Assembly: GCF_014042345.1 (NCBI RefSeq) | Contig: NZ_JACEZT010000009.1 | Location: 124,001 to 188,000, forward strand | Length of the DNA stretch: 64,000 nt | Source of the DNA: Rugamonas brunnea | Lineage (GTDB): Bacteria; Pseudomonadota; Gammaproteobacteria; Burkholderiales; Burkholderiaceae_D | Direction of reading: 5' to 3' | The notes under the pieces: generated by a model | The model's input: the letters and a program-made list of their open reading frames with translations, nothing else | Told to the model about the DNA's origin: nothing | Databases searched by the model: none | Shown: positions 36,975-45,393 of the stretch, piece after piece | How positions within the stretch are numbered: position 1 is the stretch's first letter | Layout of the letters: each line of letters begins with the position of its first letter | Made by a program: the position numbers and the translations under genes

Positions 36975-37335
36975 GATCGCCTCACTGGCTGTAGATCACT
37001 ACGTCATACTGTACAGTACAATCATGCGCGCCGTCGCACGCCACTGAAGCGACGAACAACAAGCGGGCCATGATGCTATTCATGGTTTTCCTGACTTTTC
37101 GCATGCAAGCGCCAGCTTGTACCAGGATGCGCGCGCTTCCCAACCTGGAGGCCGCAGTTGCCCACTGCTGTTACCATTTCGACTACGGTCTGGCCCGTGA
37201 GTTCGCGGTCCGCAGCAAAACTTGTTGTGTCCAGCACAATTCACCAGTAGGATTGATGTTCGCAAGGCAATAATAGTTACCCTTGAAGAAACACTCCGCT
37301 GCCGCCGTCCCGGTGCCGGCGCTGAAAGGAGCAAC
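36975..37335. other. Intergenic region with a 12-base palindrome
   Basis: About 360 bases between the small minus-strand gene and the Cache-PAS-GGDEF gene. It contains the perfect palindrome TACTGTACAGTA at 37007-37018, 33 bases upstream of the small gene, and AAAGGAG before the GGDEF start. A 67-codon plus-strand frame (37070-37273) lacks a ribosome-binding site and recognisable motifs, so I do not call it. Confidence 0.4.
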
Positions 37336-39288
37336 ATGACCGTGTCACCTCCGCCCTCCCCCGCCCATCATGGCCAGGACCAGATGCGCCGGCTCGGCCA
37401 CGGCTCCGGCGCACTGCGGCTGCAACTGGCACTGTTCATACTGGTGTCGCTGGCCGCCCTGTGGGGTTTCACCTTCATTGCACTGGAGCGGCGCGAACAG
37501 CTCGACACGGCCAGCGCCGAAGTGGAGATGCAGGCGCTGGCCCAGGCGTACGCCGAAAATTCGTTGTCGACCATCAAGCGCATCGACCTGATCCTGCTGG
37601 AGCTGGCCCGCACCTGGACCTTGCGCCCGGACGAATTCGCGGCCGACATCGCGCGCCACCAGGCCGACCTGGACGATGTGGCGCTGCAAGTGGCGGTGGC
37701 CGACAAGACCGGCGTGATGGTGTACTCGTCCATCCAGCGCATCCAGGAACGCGTCAGCCTGGCTGACCGCGAACACTTCAAGGTCCACCAGCAAGCCCAG
37801 GCGAACCGGTTGTTCATCAGCAAACCGGTGCTGGGACGGGTGTCGGGAAAATGGTCGCTGCAGTTCACCCGTCCCCTGCTGCGCGACGGCCGTTTCGGCG
37901 GCGTGATCATCATTTCCGTGGCGCCCGAATTGTTCAGCCGCTTCTACGACACCCTGTCCATGGGCCGCCAGGGCGTGGTGCTGATGGTGCGCGACAGCGC
38001 GGAAATCATGGCCCGCGCGCCCGACTGGCAAGCCTACATGGGCCGTAGCCTGCCCACGGCGCCCTACCTGGCGCCGGACGCCGCACCGCGCGGCAGTTTC
38101 AGACGGGTGGCGGTGCTCGACGGCGTGCCCCGGCTCTATGGCTACCGCAAGCTGCCCGACTACCATCTGACGTTCGTGGCCGCCCTGCCGCTCGACGAAA
38201 TCCTGGCCGGCACCCAACGCCAGCGCCAAGCCACGTTCGCGACCATGGCGGCCATGTCGCTGCTGCTGGCCGCCATGGCCTGGCTGATCCTGCGCAGCGT
38301 GCGCGCGCGCGACCGGGCCGAGCGGGCCCTGCGCGACGCCAACCGCGCACTGTCGCTGGCCGGCAGCGTGTTCCAGCACACGATGGATGCGGTCATGGTG
38401 ACGGAGATCGATGGCACCATCGTGTCGGTCAACCCCGCCTTCACGGACGTCACCGGCTACGAGGCGGCCGAGGTGATCGGCCATACGCCAAGGCTGCTGC
38501 GCTCGGGCCGGCATGACGCCGCCTTCTACCGCGCCCTGTTCGAACAACTGGCGAGCACCGGGTCCTGGCGCGGCGAGATCTGGAACCGGCGCAAGGATGG
38601 GCAGTCTTACCTGGAGTGGATACGCATTTCGCTGGTGCGCGATGAAAACGGCAAGCCGCTGCGCTACGTGAGCGTGTCCAACGACGTGACGGAATTGCGG
38701 GCCGGCGACGAACACCTGCGCCACCTGGCCTTCCACGATCCGCTCACGGGCCTGCCCAACCGCGCCCTGCTACTCGACCGCATCAGCCAGGGCATCAGCG
38801 TGGCGCAACGCGACGGCCGTGGCATGGGCGTGATGTTCATCGACCTGGATCGCTTCAAACCCATCAACGACACCCTGGGCCACGACGTGGGCGACCAGTT
38901 GTTGCAGCAGGTGGCCCAGCGCCTGAGCCAGGCCGTGCGCCACTCGGACACCGTGGCCCGCATAGGCGGCGACGAATTCGTGATCCTGCTGGAACAGGTC
39001 GATGACGGCATCACCTACGTCAACCTGGCGGAAAAGCTGCTGGCCAGCCTGAGCCGGCCCATGCTGCTGGGACCGCACACGCTGGAAGTGGGCGCCTCGA
39101 TCGGCATCGCCTGTTATCCGGGCGATGGCGACAGCGCGGCCACGCTGATGAAACACGCGGACGCGGCCATGTACGTGTCCAAGGCCAGCGGCCGCGGCGC
39201 CTACCACTTCTACCACCCGGGCATGACAGCCCAGTCGGTGCAGCGCACCGCAGCGGAACCGGGACCGGCGGAGCGCGCCGCGGAGTGA
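37336..39288 (+). CDS. Diguanylate cyclase with Cache and PAS domains
   Basis: The 650-residue product is a membrane-bound c-di-GMP synthase. A transmembrane helix (LQLALFILVSLAALWGFTFI) precedes a periplasmic PDC/Cache sensor (EMQALAQAYAENSLSTIKRI, VYSSIQRIQERVSLADREHF) and a second helix (ATMAAMSLLLAAMAWLIL). A PAS domain (VFQHTMDAVMVTEIDGTIVS, NPAFTDVTGYEA) and a GGDEF domain follow, with the active-site motif RIGGDEFVILLEQ. No EAL domain is attached. AAAGGAG precedes the ATG. It follows the TonB receptor in direction but with a 574-base gap, so it is probably a separate transcript. It converges with nnrS. Confidence 0.92.
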   Translation: MTVSPPPSPAHHGQDQMRRLGHGSGALRLQLALFILVSLAALWGFTFIALERREQLDTASAEVEMQALAQAYAENSLSTIKRIDLILLELARTWTLRPDEFAADIARHQADLDDVALQVAVADKTGVMVYSSIQRIQERVSLADREHFKVHQQAQANRLFISKPVLGRVSGKWSLQFTRPLLRDGRFGGVIIISVAPELFSRFYDTLSMGRQGVVLMVRDSAEIMARAPDWQAYMGRSLPTAPYLAPDAAPRGSFRRVAVLDGVPRLYGYRKLPDYHLTFVAALPLDEILAGTQRQRQATFATMAAMSLLLAAMAWLILRSVRARDRAERALRDANRALSLAGSVFQHTMDAVMVTEIDGTIVSVNPAFTDVTGYEAAEVIGHTPRLLRSGRHDAAFYRALFEQLASTGSWRGEIWNRRKDGQSYLEWIRISLVRDENGKPLRYVSVSNDVTELRAGDEHLRHLAFHDPLTGLPNRALLLDRISQGISVAQRDGRGMGVMFIDLDRFKPINDTLGHDVGDQLLQQVAQRLSQAVRHSDTVARIGGDEFVILLEQVDDGITYVNLAEKLLASLSRPMLLGPHTLEVGASIGIACYPGDGDSAATLMKHADAAMYVSKASGRGAYHFYHPGMTAQSVQRTAAEPGPAERAAE

Positions 39289-39335
39289 GCGGCTCAGTGG
39301 GCGGCTAAGTTGGGCTGCTCAGTAGGCGGCGCGCC

Positions 39336-40535
39336 TCAGCCGGCCGCGCCGTCCACCCGGGCGCTGCTCAGGTAAGGCGTGTACACGACCACGTAGGCGA
39401 CGAACGCCAGCGTCCAGCAGCCCGCGCTCAGCAGCAGCGCGGCGTCGCGCACGCCATCGGTGGCCAGCGCGGCGGCCACGCGTGCCAGCGCGCCGCTCTG
39501 GATCAGGGCGAACATGGCGAATTCGGCGCGGCCGGCCTTGAGCGGACGGCCCGTGTGGCCCAGCGTGGTGCGGGTGATCATGCCGATGATCAGGCCCGTC
39601 ATGGAACCGACCGTCAGTGCGTGGAAGGCGGCGCTGGTAGGCAGCCAGCCCAGCGCGGCGCCGGCCAGCAGGAAACAGCCGACGCCGATCCAGGCATACG
39701 ACAGGTGCAGCACCCACAGCAGTGGCACATGCCACACCTTGTGCGGCTGCCAACCTGCCAGGCGCACCAGCACCAGCGCGCCAGCAGCCAGGGCCAGCGG
39801 CGCCGTCAGCCAGCCCGGCAGACCGGCCACCCAGGCCAGTCCGGTGGCAGCCAGCAGGCCCAGCGACACGCGGTCGCGCTTGGGATGCACGGCAGGATCG
39901 GTGCCGGGTGCACCGTTGCGGGTGAACATGGGCAGCACCCGGGTGCCGATGGCCGATTCCATCACCACGACCACCAGGATCGCGGCCCGCACCGGCACGG
40001 CTTGCGCCAGCGACAGCACGCCCAGCGTGGCCAGGTGGTACACGCCGTTGGCCACCGCCAGCAACGCCAGCAGGCCGACCAGGAAGTAATTGCGCTTGTT
40101 ATTGGACTGGCGCATCACGCGCCCCAGTGGCCAGGTGGCCAGCGGCAGGAACAGCCAGTCGACCAGGGCCGCCACCGGCGCGGGCGCCCACAGCATGGCC
40201 AGCCGGCCGGCCAGCCACAAGCCGGCCAGCGCCGCCAGGTGGCCGCGCACGGGCGTCCACAAGCCGGTCCAGTTGCGCCCGGCCGTGAACAGGAAACCGA
40301 TCACCACCGCCGTCACCATGCCGAACACCATCTCGTGCATATGCCAGCCCACGTCGATATGGGCCGCGTGCAGCCAGCCGTAGTACTGGGCGATCCACAA
40401 GGGGATGCTGAGCGCGGCGAACAAGGCCGCCAGCAGGTAGAAGGGACGGAAACCCAGCCGCCACAGCGGATGGGCCATATGCCACGGCGCCGGCGTGCTG
40501 GCCGGCAGGGGTTCGTCGATGTGTAACAGGCTCAT
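39336..40535 (-). CDS. nnrS: NnrS-family membrane protein
   Basis: NnrS proteins are polytopic haem- and copper-containing membrane proteins that lessen the effects of NO. The 399-residue product has about twelve hydrophobic helices and the family features HPLWRLGFRPFYLLAALFAA near the N terminus, WHMHEMVFGMVTAVVIGFL, LPMFTRNGAPG, and GSMTGLIIGMITRTTLGHTG with conserved His and Met residues. The 290-base upstream region shared with the HMA-like gene contains an FNR/Dnr-type box at 40671-40684, in agreement with oxygen- or NO-linked control. Length is normal. Its neighbours narL, narX and moaA lie beyond the HMA-like gene. Confidence 0.94.
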   Translation of the reverse strand: MSLLHIDEPLPASTPAPWHMAHPLWRLGFRPFYLLAALFAALSIPLWIAQYYGWLHAAHIDVGWHMHEMVFGMVTAVVIGFLFTAGRNWTGLWTPVRGHLAALAGLWLAGRLAMLWAPAPVAALVDWLFLPLATWPLGRVMRQSNNKRNYFLVGLLALLAVANGVYHLATLGVLSLAQAVPVRAAILVVVVMESAIGTRVLPMFTRNGAPGTDPAVHPKRDRVSLGLLAATGLAWVAGLPGWLTAPLALAAGALVLVRLAGWQPHKVWHVPLLWVLHLSYAWIGVGCFLLAGAALGWLPTSAAFHALTVGSMTGLIIGMITRTTLGHTGRPLKAGRAEFAMFALIQSGALARVAAALATDGVRDAALLLSAGCWTLAFVAYVVVYTPYLSSARVDGAAG

Positions 40536-40670
40536 GATGGATACTCGCTGATGCTAAGGTTGCGGGCCGCCGGCCCTGAAAGCCCGCCCGCGCCCAGCCT
40601 TCACTTTTCAGGCTGGCACGCACATTGTGTGTGCGGGCGCATACCTTGTGAAGAACACGGGCGCAAGCGG

Positions 40671-40684
40671 ATGATATGCATCAA
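40671..40684. promoter_or_regulatory. FNR/Dnr-type box between nnrS and the HMA-like gene
   Basis: On the minus strand the 14 bases read TTGATGCATATCAT, matching the FNR consensus TTGAT-N4-ATCAA at nine of ten fixed positions. It is about 136 bases from the nnrS start and 141 from the HMA-like gene. The region also has a near-perfect inverted repeat GCACGCACA/GTGTGTGC around 40616-40634. Binding by FNR or an NO-responsive Dnr relative is inferred. Confidence 0.55.
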
Positions 40685-40825
40685 GGAAAACAAATTTACC
40701 AGCCGCAACGCCCGTTTGCGTATCGACTCGGCGCGCCAGTTCCCTTACGCTACAACTTCCCGACGCCGCCACGGCCAACCACACCGTCCGCGACGTCCCC
40801 TGATTTCTTTAGAAGGAAGTTCGCC

Positions 40826-41086
40826 ATGCAAAACGCTACTTTGAAAATCGACGGCATGAACGGTGAAGCTTGCGCCGACCTCGTCACGCTCGTGCTCAAC
40901 AACATCACCGGCGTCAGCGACGTGCGCGTATCGCTGCTCAACAGCCAGGCCAGCCTCAAGTACGACGAGCGCCACACCTCGGAGCCTTACCTGATCAACA
41001 GCCTGGCCCGTGCCGGCTACACGGCCCGCACCGGTGCGCAGGCGGAAAAAGCCGGCGGCTGCTGCGGCGGTTGCTGCGGCGGTTAA
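40826..41086 (+). CDS. HMA-like small metal-binding protein with Cys-rich tail
   Basis: The 86-residue product has the beta-alpha-beta ferredoxin-like fold of heavy-metal-associated domains (ATLKIDGMNGEACADLVTLV, SDVRVSLLNSQASLKY, and INSLARAGYTA). The metal loop of the family, MxCxxC, is changed to GMNGEAC with one Cys. In compensation the C terminus is AGGCCGGCCGG, with four cysteines in two pairs. AAGGAAG lies before the ATG. It is divergent from nnrS and shares an FNR-type box with it, which hints at a role in copper handling during denitrification-type stress; that is inference. The gene is followed by a REP-like element. Confidence 0.75.
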   Translation: MQNATLKIDGMNGEACADLVTLVLNNITGVSDVRVSLLNSQASLKYDERHTSEPYLINSLARAGYTARTGAQAEKAGGCCGGCCGG

Positions 41087-41096
41087 GGCCACGTCG

Positions 41097-41136
41097 TTCC
41101 CGCGCAGGCGGGAATCCAGGCATTGCCTGGATTCCC
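41097..41136. repeat. REP-like element with two overlapping hairpins
   Basis: TTCCCGC/GCGGGAA (loop GCAG) overlaps a second hairpin GGGAATCCAGGC/GCCTGGATTCCC (loop ATT), so only one can form at a time. CGTTCCCGCGCAGGCGGGAATCC-type units are dispersed widely in Burkholderiales genomes. It sits between the convergent ends of the HMA-like gene and narL and may act as a bidirectional terminator. Confidence 0.7.
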
Positions 41137-41270
41137 TCCAGGCGTTGCCAGCATTCCCGCCACAGAACGCTGGCGCCAACAAGAACGCCGGCGTTCTATG
41201 GGTTTCCGCTTTCGCGGATACGACGAGTCAACTTAACTTGACACGATTCCGCCGTCCCCGCCATCCTGCA

Positions 41271-41945
41271 TCAGCGCTCGCCGCCAGCACCCAGCAAGCG
41301 GTGCTCGACCGCAAACACGGCCGCCTGCACGCGGCTGCTCAACTTCAGCTTCTTCAACACATTCTGCACGTGGATCTTGACCGTGCTTTCAGCCAGGTCC
41401 AGCGAGCGTGCGATCAGTTTGTTGCTCTCGCCGCGCGCCAGGCAAGCCAGGATTTCCTTTTCGCGCGGCGTGAGCTTGTCGATCTCGGACGCCACGGGCG
41501 CCTCGCTGCCGCCGTGTAGCTGGGCCACCAGCTTGGCCGTCATGGCCTCGGCCACCACCGTCTCGCCGGCGGCCGCGCGGCGGATGGCCCGCGTCAGGTA
41601 TTCGGCATCGATATTCTTCAGCAGGTAGCCCGAAGCGCCGGCCTTGAGCGCCACCGACAGGTCGTGCGCATCCTCGGACACGGTCAGCATCACGACCGCA
41701 CTGTCGGGGCAATCCTGCAGCAGCAGCTGCAGCGTTTCCACGCCGGACATGCCGGGCATGTTCAGGTCCAGCAGGATCACCTGGGGCTTAAGCTGCTGTG
41801 CCCGCTTGATGCCCTCCACGCCGTCCGCCGCCTCGCCCACCACGGCGAATTCCGGGTTGCGCTGTAACAGCAGCCGTATGCCGCTGCGGAACAGGGTATG
41901 GTCATCGACCAGCAGGACGGTGATCGGATTGCTGCTTGCTTCCAT
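41271..41945 (-). CDS. narL: NarL, nitrate/nitrite response regulator
   Basis: The 224-residue protein has a receiver domain (TVLLVDDHTLFRSGIRLLL; acceptor Asp60 in VILLDLNMPGMSG; LLKNIDAEYL) and a LuxR-type helix-turn-helix (LTPREKEILACLARGESNK, LDLAESTVKIHVQNVLKKLK). The pairing with a NarX-type sensor directly upstream, 64 bases away, and with moaA and nar genes nearby identifies it as NarL. It would control nitrate-dependent genes such as narGHJI. The chosen ATG starts at MEASSNPITVLL; upstream in-frame codons run antisense into narX and look artificial. Confidence 0.93.
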   Translation of the reverse strand: MEASSNPITVLLVDDHTLFRSGIRLLLQRNPEFAVVGEAADGVEGIKRAQQLKPQVILLDLNMPGMSGVETLQLLLQDCPDSAVVMLTVSEDAHDLSVALKAGASGYLLKNIDAEYLTRAIRRAAAGETVVAEAMTAKLVAQLHGGSEAPVASEIDKLTPREKEILACLARGESNKLIARSLDLAESTVKIHVQNVLKKLKLSSRVQAAVFAVEHRLLGAGGER

Positions 41946-42009
41946 TGTGGCTATGCCTCTCTTTGTTGATGCTGTGTGTTGATTGGTGTCGCTTGGTGTC
42001 GGCCCGCGC

Positions 42010-43953
42010 TCAGGCCGCGCGCCGTTGCTGGCGCGGCAGCCGCAGCGTGACGGTCGTGCCGCCACCGACCACGGAGCTGACGGCGAGTTGCGCGTGGATG
42101 CGCTGCGCGCGCTCGCGCATGATGTGGATGCCCACGTGGCTCTCACCCTTGCCCGGCAGCGATTCCGTGTCGAAGCCGGCGCCGTTGTCGCTGATGCTGA
42201 GCACGAAATCGTACTGGTCCTGCAAGCGCACCTCGACCCGGCTGGCCATCGCGTGCTTGCGCACGTTCGACAACGCTTCCTGCACGATGAACAGCAATTG
42301 TAGCTGCTGCTCGCGGGGGAACGGCGCACCGTCGCTGTCGGCCACCAGCACGGCTTCGATGCCACTCTGGCGCTGGAACTTGTCGATGGTCGTCTCCAGC
42401 GACGCCACCAGGTTGCCCTGTTCCAGCCGGGTGCGGAAATTGTGCAGCAGTTCGCGCACGTCCTGGTAGCTTTCCTCCACGCCGGTGCGCAGCAGCGGCA
42501 CGATCTCGGCCACGTCCTCGAACTGCTTGGCCTGCACCGACTGGTCCAGCATCTGCACTTGCAGATTGAGGAAGTTCAGGCCCTGGGCGATGCTGTCGTG
42601 CAGGCCCTGGGCCACCAGGTTGCGTTCCTCGGAAATGGCCATCTCGCGCTCGCGCGCGGCCAGGCGCTGGTTCTCGATGGCCGTGCCCAGCAACTGGCCC
42701 AGCGTTTCCAGCAGGGCCGTCTCGCGCTGGTTGAACGACACCGGCTTGCGGAAGTGCAGGTTAAAGAAGCCCAGGTGCTGGCGCTGCGCATAGATGTGGA
42801 ACACCGAGACGGTGACGAAGCCTTCGCGGTGGCATTGCAGCGTGTGGCTATCGTCGATGCGGCGCAGGTCGTGCACCACGGCGATCTTCTTGGCCACGGC
42901 TTCGCCGCACAGGCAGTCGCCCACTTTCAGGCAGTGCTCGGTCTGCACCAGCTGGTCCGAGATGCCGTGGTGGACCAGCATGTGCAGGTTGCCGCGAATG
43001 GGGTCGAGCACGCGCACCGAGCCGCCGTCCGCATGGAAGTAGTCGCTGATGCGCTTCATGAAGCCGTCGCACAGCGATTCGGCCGGCTGCGGCTGCTGCA
43101 GGAAGGCGGCGCTGTCGTACAACAGGGCCAGCTCGCGGTTCTGGTCTTCCAGCGCCGCCGTCTTGGTCTTGACCAGTTGTTCGAGGTTGCCATACAAGCC
43201 TTGCAGCTTGTCGGCCATCAGGTTGAAGCCTTGCGCCAGCTGGCCGAATTCATCCTGCGTGTCGACCGCGAGACGCACCTCGAAATCCTGCTCGCGCATG
43301 CGGTCCATGCCTTCCTGCAGGCTGGTGACGGGGTTCACGATCAGGTTGAACATCAGGTAGATGATGCTGACCGTGCCCACCATGGCCAGTCCCAGCAGCA
43401 ACAACTGCGAGGCGCGCAGCCAGAACGTGCGCTGTTCGCTGTCCTGTTCGATCAGTTGCACCAGGCCGTTGACCTGCACCACGAAGCGTTCGGCCTGGGT
43501 GTGGAAGCCGCGCGCGTCGGCCGCGCTCACATCGTCGCGCGCCAGCAGCGCTTGCGCGGCCGGCTGCACCGTGTCGTGCCAGCGCTGGTTGACGGTGGCG
43601 AAGGCGTCGCGGATGGTGGGCGACGGCGGCAGGAACAGCGGCCGTTGCGGGTCACCCTGGCGCAACTGCTGCAAGGTCTGCTCGATGGCGGCCAGCTGGT
43701 AATGTGCCTCGTCGCGGGCGGCGGCGCGGCCCGCGGAGTCGGTCAGCTCGCTGACCACAAAGCTGAGCCGGTAGCTGTTCATGCGCAAGCTGCCGGTCAC
43801 GTTGATGGCGGCCGCGCTGCCTTCGAGCTGCCAGGACAGGAACAGCGTGGAGCCGATCACCATCAGCGCCACCGCCAGGAAGCTGAGCAGCACGCCGACG
43901 ATCTTGGTCGACAGTTTCTGCCAGGTTCCGAACAAGTGCGGTGTACCCATCAT
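42010..43953 (-). CDS. narX: NarX-type nitrate/nitrite sensor histidine kinase
   Basis: This 647-residue kinase has a transmembrane helix (IVGVLLSFLAVALMVIGSTL) followed by the nitrate-binding P-box-like segment INVTGSLRMNSYRLSF. Then come a periplasmic four-helix region, a second helix (LLLLGLAMVGTVSIIYLMF), HAMP, and a central GAF-like module with the Cys cluster HCLKVGDCLCGEA. The HisKA_3 domain carries the phospho-His in AQGLHDSIAQGLNFLNLQV and is followed by the ATPase (QEALSNVRKHAMAS; DNGAGFD). All parts agree with NarX/NarQ; the Cys cluster is typical of NarX. The start is one of two consecutive ATGs (43953, 43950) after GAAGGGCAACG. It forms a pair with narL. Confidence 0.93.
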   Translation of the reverse strand: MMGTPHLFGTWQKLSTKIVGVLLSFLAVALMVIGSTLFLSWQLEGSAAAINVTGSLRMNSYRLSFVVSELTDSAGRAAARDEAHYQLAAIEQTLQQLRQGDPQRPLFLPPSPTIRDAFATVNQRWHDTVQPAAQALLARDDVSAADARGFHTQAERFVVQVNGLVQLIEQDSEQRTFWLRASQLLLLGLAMVGTVSIIYLMFNLIVNPVTSLQEGMDRMREQDFEVRLAVDTQDEFGQLAQGFNLMADKLQGLYGNLEQLVKTKTAALEDQNRELALLYDSAAFLQQPQPAESLCDGFMKRISDYFHADGGSVRVLDPIRGNLHMLVHHGISDQLVQTEHCLKVGDCLCGEAVAKKIAVVHDLRRIDDSHTLQCHREGFVTVSVFHIYAQRQHLGFFNLHFRKPVSFNQRETALLETLGQLLGTAIENQRLAAREREMAISEERNLVAQGLHDSIAQGLNFLNLQVQMLDQSVQAKQFEDVAEIVPLLRTGVEESYQDVRELLHNFRTRLEQGNLVASLETTIDKFQRQSGIEAVLVADSDGAPFPREQQLQLLFIVQEALSNVRKHAMASRVEVRLQDQYDFVLSISDNGAGFDTESLPGKGESHVGIHIMRERAQRIHAQLAVSSVVGGGTTVTLRLPRQQRRAA

Positions 43954-44182
43954 CGTTGCCCTTCGCGCGCGCACGGCCAAGCGCCCGGTGCGCAATGCGC
44001 CCGGGCCCTGCCCTGGTCCACAGTTTGTTTCATTCCATCTCCTCTGTTGGCGGCGCTGCCGTCCCGGCGCGCACCGGGCATGGCCCGGTTCCCGCAAACG
44101 CAATCAAGCCCGGTCTGCCTTCGTTGATCCAGTATACACGCGCCCTCTTGTCTCGTTACCCCGTCCGTTCTCTCCCTGCCCC

Positions 44183-45157
44183 TCAGCCGCCCGTCTGCGA
44201 CATGAAGCGGATGATCTTTTCCGGCTGGCGGCCAAAATCATGCTGCTGCGGTTTCAGTTCGATGGCTTCGCGGATCGCCTGTTCCAGCTCCGCATCGCTG
44301 GCGCCGCCGCGCAGCAGCGGACGCAATTCGAATTTCTCCTCCTGGCCCAGGCATAGGTACAGCGTGCCGTCGACCGCCAGCCGCACCCGGTTGCAGGTGG
44401 CGCAGAAATGCTGCGACAGGGGCGTGATGAAGCCGATGCTGCTGCGTCCGTCCGGCGTGGCCAGGTAGCGGGCCGGGCCGCCGCCCAGTTCCAGCGCCTG
44501 CGGCACCAGGCCGAATTTTTCGCGCAAATGGCGCTGCACCGTGTCCAGCCCCAGGTAGGACGCATCCTTGCCCGTGGCGCCCATGGGCATCACTTCGATC
44601 AGGCGCAACACGAATTCGTGTTCGATGCAGAACTCCACCATGGCATCGATTTCCTGGTCGTTCACGCCGCGCATGGCCACCATGTTGATCTTGATGGGCG
44701 CGAAGCCGACTTCCTTGGCGGCCTGCAAGCCGGCCAGGATCTGCGGCAGGCTGTCGCGGCCCGTGATGCGGGCCATGCAGTCACGGTCCAGCGAATCGAG
44801 GCTGACGTTGATGCGGCTCACGCCTGCCGCCTTGAGCGCGCCCGCATGGCGCGCCAGCTGGGTGGCATTGGTCGACAGCGACAAGTCCTGCAAACCGGGC
44901 AGCGCCGACAACCGGCTGGCCAGTTGGGGCAGATGGCGCCGCATCAGCGGCTCGCCGCCCGTCAGGCGCACACGGCGCGTACCGAGCCGGGCGAAGGCGC
45001 CCACCACCCGTTCCATTTCATCAAAGCTCAGCCAGTCGGGCGGGTCCTCGAAATCCTTGAAATCCTTGGGCATGCAATACGTGCAGCGCAGGTCACAACG
45101 GTCCGTCACGGAGACGCGCAGGTAGTCGATGGACCGGCCAAAGCGGTCGCTTAACAT
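44183..45157 (-). CDS. moaA: MoaA, GTP 3',8-cyclase of molybdenum cofactor synthesis
   Basis: MoaA is a radical-SAM enzyme that begins molybdopterin synthesis from GTP. The 324-residue product has the N-terminal cluster motif TDRCDLRCTYCMPKD (C21, C25, C28), RLTGGEPLMR, and the C-terminal cluster HFCATCNRVRLAVDGTLYLC that binds GTP. It ends with the conserved Gly-Gly (MSQTGG). CAGGAG stands before the ATG; an upstream in-frame start (MAIGKRQVGR) lacks one. Placement next to narX fits the need for molybdenum cofactor in NarG (and SoxC). It is divergent from the calpain-like gene. Confidence 0.96.
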   Translation of the reverse strand: MLSDRFGRSIDYLRVSVTDRCDLRCTYCMPKDFKDFEDPPDWLSFDEMERVVGAFARLGTRRVRLTGGEPLMRRHLPQLASRLSALPGLQDLSLSTNATQLARHAGALKAAGVSRINVSLDSLDRDCMARITGRDSLPQILAGLQAAKEVGFAPIKINMVAMRGVNDQEIDAMVEFCIEHEFVLRLIEVMPMGATGKDASYLGLDTVQRHLREKFGLVPQALELGGGPARYLATPDGRSSIGFITPLSQHFCATCNRVRLAVDGTLYLCLGQEEKFELRPLLRGGASDAELEQAIREAIELKPQQHDFGRQPEKIIRFMSQTGG

Positions 45158-45310
45158 CGCAAACTCCTGTTCATGGTCAATGGAGAAATTGTAGCGGCCC
45201 ACTTGCCGTTTGCCGATGGCCATGACGACTTAGGCGCCCTAGTCCATAAGCACTAGTCTTTTATCAAATTGGTATGCCAAGTTGTTTTACAACATTGCAA
45301 TAAGTTGCAT

Positions 45311-45324
45311 AATAATATATTATT
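45311..45324. promoter_or_regulatory. AT-only palindrome in the moaA/protease divergent region
   Basis: AATAATATATTATT is a perfect palindrome in a 236-base AT-rich region between moaA and the calpain-like gene, about 70 bases upstream of the protease start. It may be a promoter or operator element; no regulator can be named. Confidence 0.3.
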
Positions 45325-45393
45325 TACCGACGGCAATATCATGCCACCGACCGTGCACATCCGCACGCATGCCGTTTATCCAAGGAGCATTGT

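Noticed and set aside
37007-37018. TACTGTACAGTA as a LexA box
   Set aside because: LexA sites need CTGT and ACAG about eight bases apart; here they touch, so only an unspecific palindrome is recorded.
37070-37273. A 67-codon frame before the Cache-PAS-GGDEF gene
   Set aside because: No ribosome-binding site, no motif and unusual composition; treated as intergenic.
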